Below the pieces are notes generated by a model. It was not told the DNA's origin. It did not search any database and saw nothing but the letters and a program-made list of their open reading frames with translations. A stretch of DNA of 64,000 bases, taken from assembly GCF_005503535.1 (NCBI RefSeq), contig NZ_SCNN01000011.1, positions 124,001-188,000 of the forward strand. Reading direction: 5' to 3'. This document shows, piece by piece, positions 53,104 to 62,275 of this stretch. Within the stretch, counting starts at the first letter, position 1; each line of letters opens with the position of its first letter. Source of the stretch: Mesorhizobium comanense (GTDB taxonomy: Bacteria; Pseudomonadota; Alphaproteobacteria; Rhizobiales; Rhizobiaceae). The position numbers and the translations under genes are program-made.

Positions 53104-55308
53104 ATGAATCGCAAGCTGCTCGCGGGGACCTGCCTCGCAGTGCTTCCACTTGTTTTCATCACGCTGCCGGCGCGAGCCCAGGATCAGGCCGAAGACGCGT
53201 CCACGACACAACTGAAGACGATCCTGGTGACGGCAGGGCGGACAGAGCAACCGATCTCCAGCATCCCCGGTTCGGTCCAGGTCATCGAAGGCGATGAACT
53301 CGCCGCCCAGCTCAAGATGACGAGCGACGCAGCAACGCTGATCTCGAAGCTGGTCCCAGGTTTCTCGATCGCCAACCAGACGATTTCGGGTGCATCGGAA
53401 GGCTTTCGCGGACGCGGCGTGCTCGTGCTGGTCGACGGCATTCCTCGCAACACGCCGCTGCGCGATGTTTCGCGCACGCTTTCCCTGATCGATCTCGGCA
53501 AGGTCGAGCGCATCGAAGTGGTCAACGGGGCAAGCAGTCTCTACGGCTCCGGCGCGACCGGCGGCACCATCAACTTCATCACGCGCCGCGACGCGTCCGA
53601 AAAGCCGACGGTCACGGTCGAGACAAAGGTCAAGGCATTCACCGCCAACATAGGCAAGTCGGCCGCACCGGAAGTTTCGGTTTCGGCCACGCAGAAGATC
53701 GGCAAGTTCGATTATCTGTTCTCTGCCAGCGGACAGCGCACGCAACGGACCTATGACGGAGCGGGCCGCGAACTGCCTTCCGACGCGATGCTCGGCCAAG
53801 GCGGCGGCGATCGCACCGACTTCGGCAATCTGTACGCAAGACTTGGGTATGAGGACGGCCCGCGCCGCTTCGAAGTGTCGGGCGAACTGGTGCGCATGGA
53901 CCAGAACCCGGACTGGTTCTCCAATTTCCTGGCCTCGCCCGCGGTGCCGGACTTCACCGCGCCCTATACCGGCGATTCCGTCATGGAGAATTCAAAGTAC
54001 TTCACGGCGCGCTACACGGACACGGCCTTCGCGCTCGGGTCGCTCGAAGTGAAATCCTTCTACAACGACATGGAGAAGCGCTTCCCGTTCTCGCGCTTCG
54101 ATCCGTTCGTGAACAACCAGGTCTACTATTCAGGCAATCCGCTGAACCCTCAGGCCAGCTTTGCCCAGACCACACTCTTCAGCAAGCGTGCGGGAGTCAC
54201 CGCAACCGTCGAAACCCCGCTCGACGTCCTGCTGCAGGGTTCCACGCTGACCTGGGGTCTGGACTTCGTCCACGACAACACCTTCCAGAAACTGGCGAAT
54301 GGCTGGGACGTCATCAGCCCGATGAAGCAGAATTCAGTCGCCGGCTTCGCCCAGCTGCAGGTTCCGGTGACCGACCGGCTGCGCCTTCAGGGCGGGTTGC
54401 GCTACGAGCGCTACTTCCTCGACATCGAGGATTTCAACCGTCCCGCCATCTTCTACATCAACAGACCCTATCCGGCGATCAACGTCATTGGCGGCTCGTT
54501 CGACTACGACAACTGGACATTCAACATCGGCGGTACGCTCGACCTGACGCCGGACGTCCAGCTCTATGGCGGCTTCTCGCAAGGGTTCTCGCTGACCGAC
54601 ATCGGCAGCTTCACGCGCCGGGCCGGCGCCAACAGCAGCGCCGAACTGTGCGACGCTTACGGATCATTGGCATGCCCGGGGGCCGGCGCGCCGGACTTCA
54701 CGGTGAGCTACGCCGACATCGCGCCCAGCCCGCAGGTGGTCAACAATTACGAGATCGGCATTCGCGGCGGCGAAGCCGACTATGGCGGGTCGCTTTCGGC
54801 ATTCCTTTCCACTTCCGACCAGGGCGTCAATTACGACATCGCGTCCAATCGCGTGTCGCAGCAGAAGGAGGAAATCTGGGGTGTCGAGGCGACGGCCTGG
54901 TGGAACCTGACCGGCAACCTGACCGTCGGAGGTCTCGTCGGCTACACCGAGGGCCGCTACGACAAGGACGGCGACGGGAAGATCGACGCATGGCTGCCCA
55001 ACAACAGGATAGCCACGCCGGTGCACGGCACCGTCTATGGAACCTACGTCTTCGACAATGGGCTCAATCTTCGCGGCGAGGTCCAGTTCTTCGCTGGCCG
55101 CGACAAGATCACGACGGTGCCGGAGATCAAGGGCGCGGCGCTGGTCAACATCCTGGCCAGCTACAAGGTCGGCAAGGGCGATCTCAGCTTCGGCGTCGAG
55201 AACCTGTTCGACACCGACTACATGAACCCGACGGCGAGCGCGACGCGCAACAACGTCGTCAACGGTTTCGGCCGCACGGTCTCGCTCGGCTACAAGGTCA
55301 CCTTCTGA
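53104..55308 (+). CDS. TonB-dependent outer membrane siderophore receptor
   Basis: A 734-residue receptor with a signal peptide (LLAGTCLAVLPLVFITLPARA, cut near 27) and TILVTAGRTEQPISS as the TonB-box region. The plug domain (about 40-160) has GFRGRGVLVLVDGIPRN and ERIEVVNGASSLYGSGATGG; the beta-barrel ends in the usual aromatic Phe (LGYKVTF). The barrel segment NLFDTDYMNPTASATRNN is typical of ferric-siderophore receptors. It takes up an iron-siderophore complex into the periplasm. Downstream genes follow within 1 base. Confidence 0.88.
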   Translation: MNRKLLAGTCLAVLPLVFITLPARAQDQAEDASTTQLKTILVTAGRTEQPISSIPGSVQVIEGDELAAQLKMTSDAATLISKLVPGFSIANQTISGASEGFRGRGVLVLVDGIPRNTPLRDVSRTLSLIDLGKVERIEVVNGASSLYGSGATGGTINFITRRDASEKPTVTVETKVKAFTANIGKSAAPEVSVSATQKIGKFDYLFSASGQRTQRTYDGAGRELPSDAMLGQGGGDRTDFGNLYARLGYEDGPRRFEVSGELVRMDQNPDWFSNFLASPAVPDFTAPYTGDSVMENSKYFTARYTDTAFALGSLEVKSFYNDMEKRFPFSRFDPFVNNQVYYSGNPLNPQASFAQTTLFSKRAGVTATVETPLDVLLQGSTLTWGLDFVHDNTFQKLANGWDVISPMKQNSVAGFAQLQVPVTDRLRLQGGLRYERYFLDIEDFNRPAIFYINRPYPAINVIGGSFDYDNWTFNIGGTLDLTPDVQLYGGFSQGFSLTDIGSFTRRAGANSSAELCDAYGSLACPGAGAPDFTVSYADIAPSPQVVNNYEIGIRGGEADYGGSLSAFLSTSDQGVNYDIASNRVSQQKEEIWGVEATAWWNLTGNLTVGGLVGYTEGRYDKDGDGKIDAWLPNNRIATPVHGTVYGTYVFDNGLNLRGEVQFFAGRDKITTVPEIKGAALVNILASYKVGKGDLSFGVENLFDTDYMNPTASATRNNVVNGFGRTVSLGYKVTF

Positions 55309-55309
55309 G

Positions 55310-55690
55310 ATGGTCAGCTTCGAAATGCATGAGAGCGGGATCGTCGATCTCAGGCTTTACCCTCCGCATGCGGAGACCGATGAGGCCGACTATCTCGCGG
55401 CGCTCGATCGCATCGGCCGTCTCGATGGTCCCTACGCCATCGTTGTCGACATTGCCGGTGGCTCCCACCTTTCCCGCGAGGGCGAAATCCGTCAGGCGGC
55501 ATGGGCAAAGGCGACACGGCAGCGCATCTCGACTTCATGCCGGGCCCTGGCACTGGTGCGGGAAAATCCCAATCCGAGGTCGCGCCAATCCTTCGAGCGC
55601 CTGTGGTCGATTCCGGTGCACGTCACCCGCGACCGCGAAGAAGCACGCCAGTTCGTAGCCAGCCACCTCAATACGGCGGGCCGACCATGA
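55310..55690 (+). CDS. Small conserved protein of the siderophore operon, STAS/SpoIIAA-like
   Basis: A 126-residue soluble protein, MVSFEMHESGIVDLRLYPPH..., with a pattern of alternating strands and helices (YAIVVDIAGG, ALALVRENPN, REEARQFVASHL) like the SpoIIAA/STAS-type fold of small rhizobial proteins. No membrane segment or catalytic motif is evident. It starts 1 base after the receptor stop and overlaps the permease gene by 4 bases (ATGA), so it is tightly coupled to siderophore uptake. I cannot assign its function. Confidence 0.7.
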   Translation: MVSFEMHESGIVDLRLYPPHAETDEADYLAALDRIGRLDGPYAIVVDIAGGSHLSREGEIRQAAWAKATRQRISTSCRALALVRENPNPRSRQSFERLWSIPVHVTRDREEARQFVASHLNTAGRP

Positions 55691-56949
55691 CCGATCTGGC
55701 ATCACAGGCCTCGGGAGTACCCATCGGCCGGCGCGATTCCGGGCGACTGCGCCTGTTCGCCGTGCTGGCCGGCCTCTATCTCGCCCAGGGCATTCCGGGC
55801 TACCTCCTGGTTGCCGCCGTGCCGCCGATCATGCGTGAACTCGGCGTATCGCGGACCGCCATCGGCATGCTTGCCGTACTGATGATCCCACTGACGGTGA
55901 AATTTCTCTGGGCGCCGCTCGTCGACCGGATCAGGCCAATGGCGATCGGGCATCGCCGCGGCTGGATCCTGCCGACGCAGATCGGCACCGCGCTCGCCAT
56001 CGCGGCCCTCGCCCTGGTCGATCCGACCGACCTGAAAGCGATATTCGCGATAGGCCTGGTGATCGCCATACTGACATCGACGCAGGATATCGCCACCGAC
56101 GGTTATGCCACGCTGGCGCTACGGCAAGAGGACCGCGCCATGGGCAATGCCATCCAGGGCGGAGCAGTCGCTTTCAGCGTCATCATCGGCGGCACGGTTT
56201 CGCTGCTGCTCTATGGCTGGGTCGGCTGGCAGGCGATGGTGCTGACGATCGCAGCGATCTCGGCATTGCCTCTGATCGCAATCGCCTTCATGCCGGAAGA
56301 CATATCCACGAGAAGCGCGGAAATGAAGGCAAGGCCCTCGCTTTCCAGTTTCCTGAAACGGCCGGAGGCCGTCACCGTGCTGATGATCGCCCTGACCTAT
56401 CGCGCGAGCGAAGGGCTGGTGAAATCCATGGAAGGCTCCTATCTGGTCGACGCCGGTTTGCCGTTGTCGGCGATCGGATATCTGAGCGGCATCTCGGCGG
56501 CGACCGCCGGCATAGCCGGATCCTTCATCGCGGCGCTGCTCGTCCGGCGCTCGGGAGCTGGCGGAACACTGCTTCTGCTTGGCGCGCTGCGCACCGTCTG
56601 CTTCCTGCTTTTCGCGCTGCACGCGGCGGGCCAGGTGACAGGCATGTGGACGCTGCTTGGCGCGGCCGGATTTCAGACCCTGATCCGCTACATGGAGATC
56701 GTGGCGCTCTACAGCCTGTTCATGGCGGTATCTTCCAAGGACCAGCCTGGAACAGACTTCACCATCCTGTCCTGCGCCCAGATCATCATCTATCTGGTCG
56801 GCTCGATGATGGCCGGCGCGATTGCCGACCGCGTCGGCTATTCCGTACTCTTCTTCGCCGCCACGCTTGTTTCCGGCCTCGCTGTAGTCTTGACCGTCCA
56901 TCTTCTGTCGAGGCTAGCCTCGAAACGCAGCGAACAGGAAGCGACCTGA
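55687..56949 (+). CDS. RhtX/FptX-like MFS siderophore permease
   Basis: A 420-residue major-facilitator protein of the AmpG-like branch: GLYLAQGIPGYLLVAAVPPIM in the first membrane segment, LVDRIRP in loop 2-3, QDIATDGYATLAL and TFILSCAQ-like DFTILSCAQIIIYLVGS. RhtX and FptX are single-protein inner-membrane importers of ferric rhizobactin and pyochelin, found next to TonB receptors in this order. Here it would move the siderophore across the inner membrane without an ABC system. Confidence 0.82.
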   Translation: MTDLASQASGVPIGRRDSGRLRLFAVLAGLYLAQGIPGYLLVAAVPPIMRELGVSRTAIGMLAVLMIPLTVKFLWAPLVDRIRPMAIGHRRGWILPTQIGTALAIAALALVDPTDLKAIFAIGLVIAILTSTQDIATDGYATLALRQEDRAMGNAIQGGAVAFSVIIGGTVSLLLYGWVGWQAMVLTIAAISALPLIAIAFMPEDISTRSAEMKARPSLSSFLKRPEAVTVLMIALTYRASEGLVKSMEGSYLVDAGLPLSAIGYLSGISAATAGIAGSFIAALLVRRSGAGGTLLLLGALRTVCFLLFALHAAGQVTGMWTLLGAAGFQTLIRYMEIVALYSLFMAVSSKDQPGTDFTILSCAQIIIYLVGSMMAGAIADRVGYSVLFFAATLVSGLAVVLTVHLLSRLASKRSEQEAT

Positions 56950-56984
56950 AATGATGTACGCGGCTGAAAAGCCGCCGCGTCATC

Positions 56985-58457
56985 CTATTGGTAAGGGCCT
57001 CTGAGATTCAGTTTCTCGGCCAGAAGGCAGAAGCTGTCGATCAGCCTGACGAGCTGCTCACCCTTTTCAGCGACGATCTTGCTCTGCGCAGCGGGCTGCG
57101 CGTCCGAGAGCCCCCGCCAAAGACCGGCTTGCTGCTCGCAAATATCCGCCAGTGCCGAATATTGGTCGGCGGTCAGTTTCAGCAGATCGCTTGCCGTCAC
57201 CGGTCCGATACCCGGCGGCGTGCTCGCTCCCATCGAGACATAGCCGGGCGGCACGGTGCCTTTGGCGTTGACCACCCGTTTGCGCAGTATGACATCGAAT
57301 ATCTGGTCGACGGCCTGCCTGGCGCCGGCAACGCGTGACGGATGATCAGTATCGGCGGCGGCGTGCGGCAGAAGTTCAAGCCTGCCGCCATGTCTTTCGA
57401 CGAGAGCGAGATAGGGCAGCATGGGGCCGGACAGACTGCCGGTCGAGGCATTGCTGAAGAGGTCGGCATCGATGGCCGCGTGGCGCACCTGCCCGACGTC
57501 CAGCGCATGAGCGAGCGCGGCAACATCGACGAGTTCGCCACGGTCGTAATTGACCAGCACCGCGCCCCTGTTCAGCCGGGACAAGACGTCCGCGCCGACC
57601 AGCCCGGCATTGGCGTAGCGCCCGCTCTGCGCGTCCTGCTTGCCGAGGCCGACATGAATGCTGAGCACATTGGCGCCGTCGGCCGCGTCGGCAAGATCAG
57701 CCGCATAGACAAAGCCCTCGGCTTCGATCCATTCGCGATGTCGGGGCCGCGCATGGATCACCACGCGCATGCCAAAGGCGCGGGCGAGTTTGGCAACCTC
57801 GCGGCCGATATTGCCGTAGCCGATGAGGGCAATCGTCTTGCCTTCGAGCTTTTCGGTAGGGAAATCGCGCAGTTCCCTGCCGGTGTCGAAAGCGCCGCGC
57901 GCCACGCGATCGTGAAGCTCGCCGACCGGAAGGTCGGGCAGCACCTTGAGGATTGCCTTCATCACCATCTGCGCGGTCGCGCGGCTGTTGATGCCTGGTG
58001 TGTTCATCAGCACGGCGGTGCCGCCCTCGCCGCTGCCGCCGCCCCACGACAGCGAGCCCATATTGCCGGTGCCGGCGCCGATCCGCACGCCGGCCAGCGG
58101 GAAGACGGTCTCGGCCGGCAGGAAGGTCGCGGCCGCAATGACGGCGTCGTAGCGTCCATCGCCAGCGGCTTCGATCAGTTCTTCTCTTGCGCTGAGTTCC
58201 GGCTGGTAGAAGAAATGCACCCGGCCTCGCTCGAGACCTGCCTTGTCGCCAAGCGCTGCCGCGTGGAAGCGGCCGCCCTTGGCCTCGATATGGGCGCGCA
58301 CTTCGTTCGGATCGGGCCTGCCGTCAGGTCCGAAGCGCAGGCCGACCAGATCACAGATCAGGACGGTATAGACGCTTTCCGGGTCGATCGGCTCCACGGC
58401 CTGTGCGCTGGTGTTTGCGGTCACGTCGTTTCCCCCATGCAAGGCCTGCTGCGACAC
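56985..58457 (-). CDS. Long 2-hydroxyacid dehydrogenase-like NAD-binding protein
   Basis: A 490-residue protein. The central Rossmann part is typical: KTIALIGYGNIGREVAKLARAFGM, VNYDRGELVDVAAL and AIDADLF, then LLPHAAADTDHPS with the His. It is about 150 residues longer than usual hydroxyacid dehydrogenases. The excess is an N-terminal DUF-like domain and a C-terminal helical tail (QYSALADICEQQAGLWRGL ... LIDSFCLLAEKL). A GTG 12 codons in is an alternative start. It is last in the right-hand operon, 20 bases after the DadA-like gene. The substrate is unknown. Confidence 0.75.
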   Translation of the reverse strand: MSQQALHGGNDVTANTSAQAVEPIDPESVYTVLICDLVGLRFGPDGRPDPNEVRAHIEAKGGRFHAAALGDKAGLERGRVHFFYQPELSAREELIEAAGDGRYDAVIAAATFLPAETVFPLAGVRIGAGTGNMGSLSWGGGSGEGGTAVLMNTPGINSRATAQMVMKAILKVLPDLPVGELHDRVARGAFDTGRELRDFPTEKLEGKTIALIGYGNIGREVAKLARAFGMRVVIHARPRHREWIEAEGFVYAADLADAADGANVLSIHVGLGKQDAQSGRYANAGLVGADVLSRLNRGAVLVNYDRGELVDVAALAHALDVGQVRHAAIDADLFSNASTGSLSGPMLPYLALVERHGGRLELLPHAAADTDHPSRVAGARQAVDQIFDVILRKRVVNAKGTVPPGYVSMGASTPPGIGPVTASDLLKLTADQYSALADICEQQAGLWRGLSDAQPAAQSKIVAEKGEQLVRLIDSFCLLAEKLNLRGPYQ

Positions 58458-58477
58458 CAGGGAGGTGTCCTGGATAA

Positions 58478-59743
58478 TCAGAACCTATCCGCCCGGAACG
58501 GCGTCAGATCGATTACCGGCGGCAAACCGGCGGCAAGTTGCGACACGATCTTGCCGGTGACGGCGCCGCCGATGAGACCCTGATGGCCGTGGCCGAAGGC
58601 GTAGATGACGTTTTTCGCTTGGGATGCCCGGTCGATCACCGGAATGCTGTCGGGCGTGCCCGGCCGATGCCCCATCCAGCGCGTGACCTCTCCGACCTCA
58701 AGTCTTCTGAACATCGGCCGCGCCTGCTTCAGGAGAACGTCCGCCCGGTTCATGTTTGCCGGCGCCTTCAGGCCGGCGAATTCGACATTGCCGGCGATCC
58801 GCAGGCCATCCTCCATCGGCGAGGCGACGAACTTGCGGTCGGCCGAGATGGTCTGGATGCGCAGGCCGGTATCGGCGCCCCTGGCCATGATGTGGTAGCC
58901 GCGCTCGGTCTCGATAGGGATGCGGTCGCCAAGCTGGCGGGCGAGATCGCCCGACCAGGCGCCGGCGCACAGCACCACGGTCTCGACCGGCATGCGCCCG
59001 CCGTCTTCGAGCCGCAACGCCGAGGGACCGTTGGCTCCCATGTCGAAGCCGACCACCCTTGCCCTCACGAAGCGAGCCCCCTGGCGCGCCGCGTGTTCGG
59101 CGAGCCTGGCGACAAGCCGACCGGGATTGGGACACTGCCCCTGTTCGGGGAGATAAACCGCGCTCTTGAAGATCGGCGCCAAGGCGGGTTCGAGCTGGCG
59201 GATTTCGTCGGCATCGAGGATGTCGACCCTGACGCCGTGCTCGCGCCGCAACCCGAGGCCATAGGCGCCCTTTGAAGGGCCATCGGCCGTTTCATGAACG
59301 AAGAGCTGGCCGCGTTTCTGCAACAGGTCCTCGCAGCCGGCTGCCCTGATCAGCGGTTCGTAGCACTCGAATGTGTAGCGGTGCAGCGAACGCATCGCCG
59401 TGGATATCTCTTCCACGCGCGGCTTGCGGCTGGCGGCGAGAAAACGCAACAGCCAGGGCAGAGCGTGCGGCAGATAGGCCAGCCGCACGATCAAGGGACC
59501 TTCCGGGTCCATCAGCCATTTCGGCACATTGCGCAGCACCCCCGGCATGGAGTTCGGAATGCACGATCCCGGACAGATGCCGCCGGCATTGCCGAAGGAG
59601 CATTGCTCCTCCGAGCCCGGCAAGGCCGGATCCACCACCTCGACGGCAAAGCCTTGCTCGAGCAGATAGTTGGCGGTGCAGACGCCGATGATGCCGGCGC
59701 CGATGACCGTCACCTTGCCGCGCGGCATGCCTGTCGATGTCAT
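58478..59743 (-). CDS. DadA-like FAD-dependent D-amino acid dehydrogenase
   Basis: A 421-residue flavoprotein with GKVTVIGAGIIGVCTANYLLEQG for FAD at the N-terminus, EEQCSFGNAGGICPG, and a C-terminal NVIYAFGHGHQGLIGGAVTG that completes the FAD site. This matches the DadA family, which oxidises D-amino acids or related amines to 2-oxo acids. It lies 23 bases after the aldolase gene. The start at 59743 precedes the family N-terminus TSTGMPRGKVTV; the open frame upstream is in the aldolase region. Confidence 0.84.
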   Translation of the reverse strand: MTSTGMPRGKVTVIGAGIIGVCTANYLLEQGFAVEVVDPALPGSEEQCSFGNAGGICPGSCIPNSMPGVLRNVPKWLMDPEGPLIVRLAYLPHALPWLLRFLAASRKPRVEEISTAMRSLHRYTFECYEPLIRAAGCEDLLQKRGQLFVHETADGPSKGAYGLGLRREHGVRVDILDADEIRQLEPALAPIFKSAVYLPEQGQCPNPGRLVARLAEHAARQGARFVRARVVGFDMGANGPSALRLEDGGRMPVETVVLCAGAWSGDLARQLGDRIPIETERGYHIMARGADTGLRIQTISADRKFVASPMEDGLRIAGNVEFAGLKAPANMNRADVLLKQARPMFRRLEVGEVTRWMGHRPGTPDSIPVIDRASQAKNVIYAFGHGHQGLIGGAVTGKIVSQLAAGLPPVIDLTPFRADRF

Positions 59744-59766
59744 GGCGATCGATCCGGGTATGGCGA

Positions 59767-60549
59767 TCAGGGTGCGATCGCGCTCGGCGTTCCGGCACGG
59801 AAGGCCGGCAACGAGCGCGACACCATCTGCTGCAGCATGCGGAAGTCGGAGAGGTAGGCCATGAAGCGGTAGCCCATCCTGCGCATGTCGACGCCATAGG
59901 CGACCGAGCCGCAATGGATGCCCGGTATGACGCCGGCTTCCTTGCATTTGGCGGCGATGTATTCGATCGCCTCGTAGACCGCGGGATAGCGCGGATCGAA
60001 ACCGGGCGCCTCGCCCATGGTCACCGCGAGGTCCGACGGGCCGACGAAGATGGCGTCGAGGTTCGGCGTCTTCAGTATGTCCTCCAGGTTCTTCACCGCC
60101 TGTTCGCTCTCGATCATCGCCATGGTGATGATGGTGTCGTTGGCGTGCTGGAAATAGTCCGCGCCGGCATAGAGCGAGGCGCGCAGCGGGCCAACGCTGC
60201 GCCCGCCCTTGGGGAAGTAGCGGCAGGCCTTGACGAAGGCATCGGCTTCTTGCGCCGTGTTGACCATCGGGCAGATCACGCCATAGGCGCCGGCATCGAG
60301 CACCTTGCCGATGATGGCCGGATCGTTCCACGGCACGCGCACCATCGGCGTCGTATCCGTCGTCGAGATCGCCTGCAGCATGGGAACCGCGTCGACATAG
60401 TCGGTGGCGCCGTGCTGCAGGTCGACGGTCAGCGCGTCCCAGCCCTGCTGGGCCATCAGCTCCGCCGAGATCGACGACGGAATGCCGAGCCAGCCCGTCA
60501 CCACTTCGCCGCCGGCGGCCCAGATGTCCTTCACCTTGTTCTTACGCAT
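59767..60549 (-). CDS. HpcH/HpaI-family class II pyruvate aldolase
   Basis: A 260-residue TIM-barrel aldolase. DLQHGATDY matches the catalytic His segment (most relatives have DxEHxP-type or DTQHG). The metal ligands lie in MIESEQAV (Glu) and FVGPSDLAVTMG (Asp), and PWNDPAIIGKVLDAGAYGVICPMV is the substrate loop. Such enzymes cleave 4-hydroxy-2-oxo acids to pyruvate and an aldehyde. The aldehyde could feed the aldehyde dehydrogenase at 62276. It lies 17 bases after the GMC oxidoreductase gene. Confidence 0.85.
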   Translation of the reverse strand: MRKNKVKDIWAAGGEVVTGWLGIPSSISAELMAQQGWDALTVDLQHGATDYVDAVPMLQAISTTDTTPMVRVPWNDPAIIGKVLDAGAYGVICPMVNTAQEADAFVKACRYFPKGGRSVGPLRASLYAGADYFQHANDTIITMAMIESEQAVKNLEDILKTPNLDAIFVGPSDLAVTMGEAPGFDPRYPAVYEAIEYIAAKCKEAGVIPGIHCGSVAYGVDMRRMGYRFMAYLSDFRMLQQMVSRSLPAFRAGTPSAIAP

Positions 60550-60566
60550 GGGAGTCTAGTCCTTTG

Positions 60567-62261
60567 CTATTGTCGGGAATTCAAAATCAGGTCCGCCGCT
60601 TTCTCAGCGATGGCGATGGTCGTGATGTTGGTGTTGGCGGCGATGATCGTCGGCATGACCGAGGCATCGACGACGCGCAGCCCCTGCACGCCGCGCACGC
60701 GGCATTCGGCGTCGAGCACCGCCAGCGGATCGCCGTCGGCGCCCATCTTGCAGGTGCCAGAGACATGCCAACCCGACCAGACGGATTGCCTGACCCAATC
60801 GGCGATCAGGTCCTCGTTGGCCAGCATCGCCTGGATACGGTCTGTCGTGCCGAATTTGCGCTTGAGCAAGGTTTCGCGGAAGAACGGCGCGTAGTCGAAC
60901 AGATATGCGGCCGTCGCGGTCTTGATCCAGTTGGATGGCTTGCGCACGCTGAGCGCGCGCGCCTCGTCGCTGTAGCCGGCCAAGAACCAGGTGTTGACGT
61001 GCTGCTGGACCTCGGGCGACTGCATGATCCTGCAAATGCGCTTGAAGCCGTCGACAAGGCGCATCAGGTCACGGCCGTCGGACGCCATGTTCAGATCGAC
61101 GATCGGCTCATCGGTCTGGACCGCAGACTTCAATGTCACGGTGCCGCGCGAATAGGATTTGTTGACACAGACATTGAGTGCGCCCATCGCCTTGCCGAGC
61201 GGGTGCCAGCCGGCGCGGTTGACGGGCATCAGCAGCATGTCGCCGGGATGGCAGTCGGCATAGTTCGAGGAATATCTGACGCCGAGAAAAATGTGGCGCC
61301 GCTGGCCGGGCTTCAACCGCGCCGACTTCTTGAAATGCGCGCCGACCGCCAGATGCGGATGGTCGGTCAGGTTCTCGCCGACGCCGGGACGGTCGGCGAT
61401 GACCTCGATGCCCAGCCGCCTCAGCTGCGCGACAGGCCCGATGCCGGCGCGAAGCAGGATGGCCGGCGAGTGCAAGGCACCGGCCGAAACGATCGTCTCG
61501 CCGGCACTATAAGTCTTTGTCTGGCCATCGATGGTGACCTCGACGCCGGTGATGCGCGTTCCCTTGGTCACCAGTCTCTCGACGAAGGCATTGGCGAAGA
61601 TGTGCAGGTTCTTGCGGGTGCGCACTTCGCTGTCGAGGTAACCGATCGCCGTCGAGACGCGGCGGTCGTTCTCGTTCGACAGCGGCAGCGGAAATGAGCC
61701 GTCCTCGAAGCTGGCGTTGTAGTCCGGGCGGTAGGGGTATTCGCTGTCCGTCACCTTGAGGACGGATCTGGTGAATCCTGCCCAGTCCTGCGGAAAGACG
61801 CGGCGAATCGGGATCCGCCCGGTCTTGTTGTGGAGATCGCCGTCGAAATCGAGATCGCGCTCGAGCTTCTTGAGATATGGCAGCATGCCGTCCCAGCCCC
61901 ATCCCCTGAGGCCGAGCCCTTCCCATTCGTCATAATCGTGCGGCAGGCCGCGCACCGCGAACTGGCCGTTGATGCTGGAGCCGCCACCCATCACCTTGGC
62001 CTGTTCGAGCTTGGCTGTCTTGACCGCCTGCGCGTTCTGCTTCGGCGAGCGGTTGAAGACGCGCAGTTCCGTCCAGTGATATTTCGGATCGAAATAGGAA
62101 AGGCCGGGATAGCTGTCGGCGATCACGTCGGGAACGTCGTCCGGCGGCGTGTCGGGACCGGCTTCGAAAAGCGCCACCTGCCTGGTACCGCTTTCCGAGA
62201 GACGGCTGGCGAGCACGGCGCCCGCCGAGCCGCCGCCGACAATGATGTAGTCGAATTGCAT
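60567..62261 (-). CDS. GMC-family FAD oxidoreductase (choline dehydrogenase-like)
   Basis: A 564-residue flavoenzyme with DYIIVGGGSAGAVLASRLSE at the N-terminus, GGGSSINGQFAVRG, GALHSPAILLRAGIGP (the GMC signature 2 region), and the C-terminal active-site segment WHVSGTCKMG with catalytic His. It oxidises an alcohol to an aldehyde, as BetA does with choline. With the next-door aldehyde dehydrogenase, a two-step alcohol to acid oxidation is inferred. The alcohol is unknown. Confidence 0.87.
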   Translation of the reverse strand: MQFDYIIVGGGSAGAVLASRLSESGTRQVALFEAGPDTPPDDVPDVIADSYPGLSYFDPKYHWTELRVFNRSPKQNAQAVKTAKLEQAKVMGGGSSINGQFAVRGLPHDYDEWEGLGLRGWGWDGMLPYLKKLERDLDFDGDLHNKTGRIPIRRVFPQDWAGFTRSVLKVTDSEYPYRPDYNASFEDGSFPLPLSNENDRRVSTAIGYLDSEVRTRKNLHIFANAFVERLVTKGTRITGVEVTIDGQTKTYSAGETIVSAGALHSPAILLRAGIGPVAQLRRLGIEVIADRPGVGENLTDHPHLAVGAHFKKSARLKPGQRRHIFLGVRYSSNYADCHPGDMLLMPVNRAGWHPLGKAMGALNVCVNKSYSRGTVTLKSAVQTDEPIVDLNMASDGRDLMRLVDGFKRICRIMQSPEVQQHVNTWFLAGYSDEARALSVRKPSNWIKTATAAYLFDYAPFFRETLLKRKFGTTDRIQAMLANEDLIADWVRQSVWSGWHVSGTCKMGADGDPLAVLDAECRVRGVQGLRVVDASVMPTIIAANTNITTIAIAEKAADLILNSRQ

Positions 62262-62275
62262 GTGCTTGTGCTCGC

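Noticed and set aside
58478..60331. Apparent 617-residue fusion ahead of the DadA-like protein
   Set aside because: The extra N-terminal part is a shadow of the HpaI aldolase gene; the flavoprotein starts at 59743 with its FAD motif.
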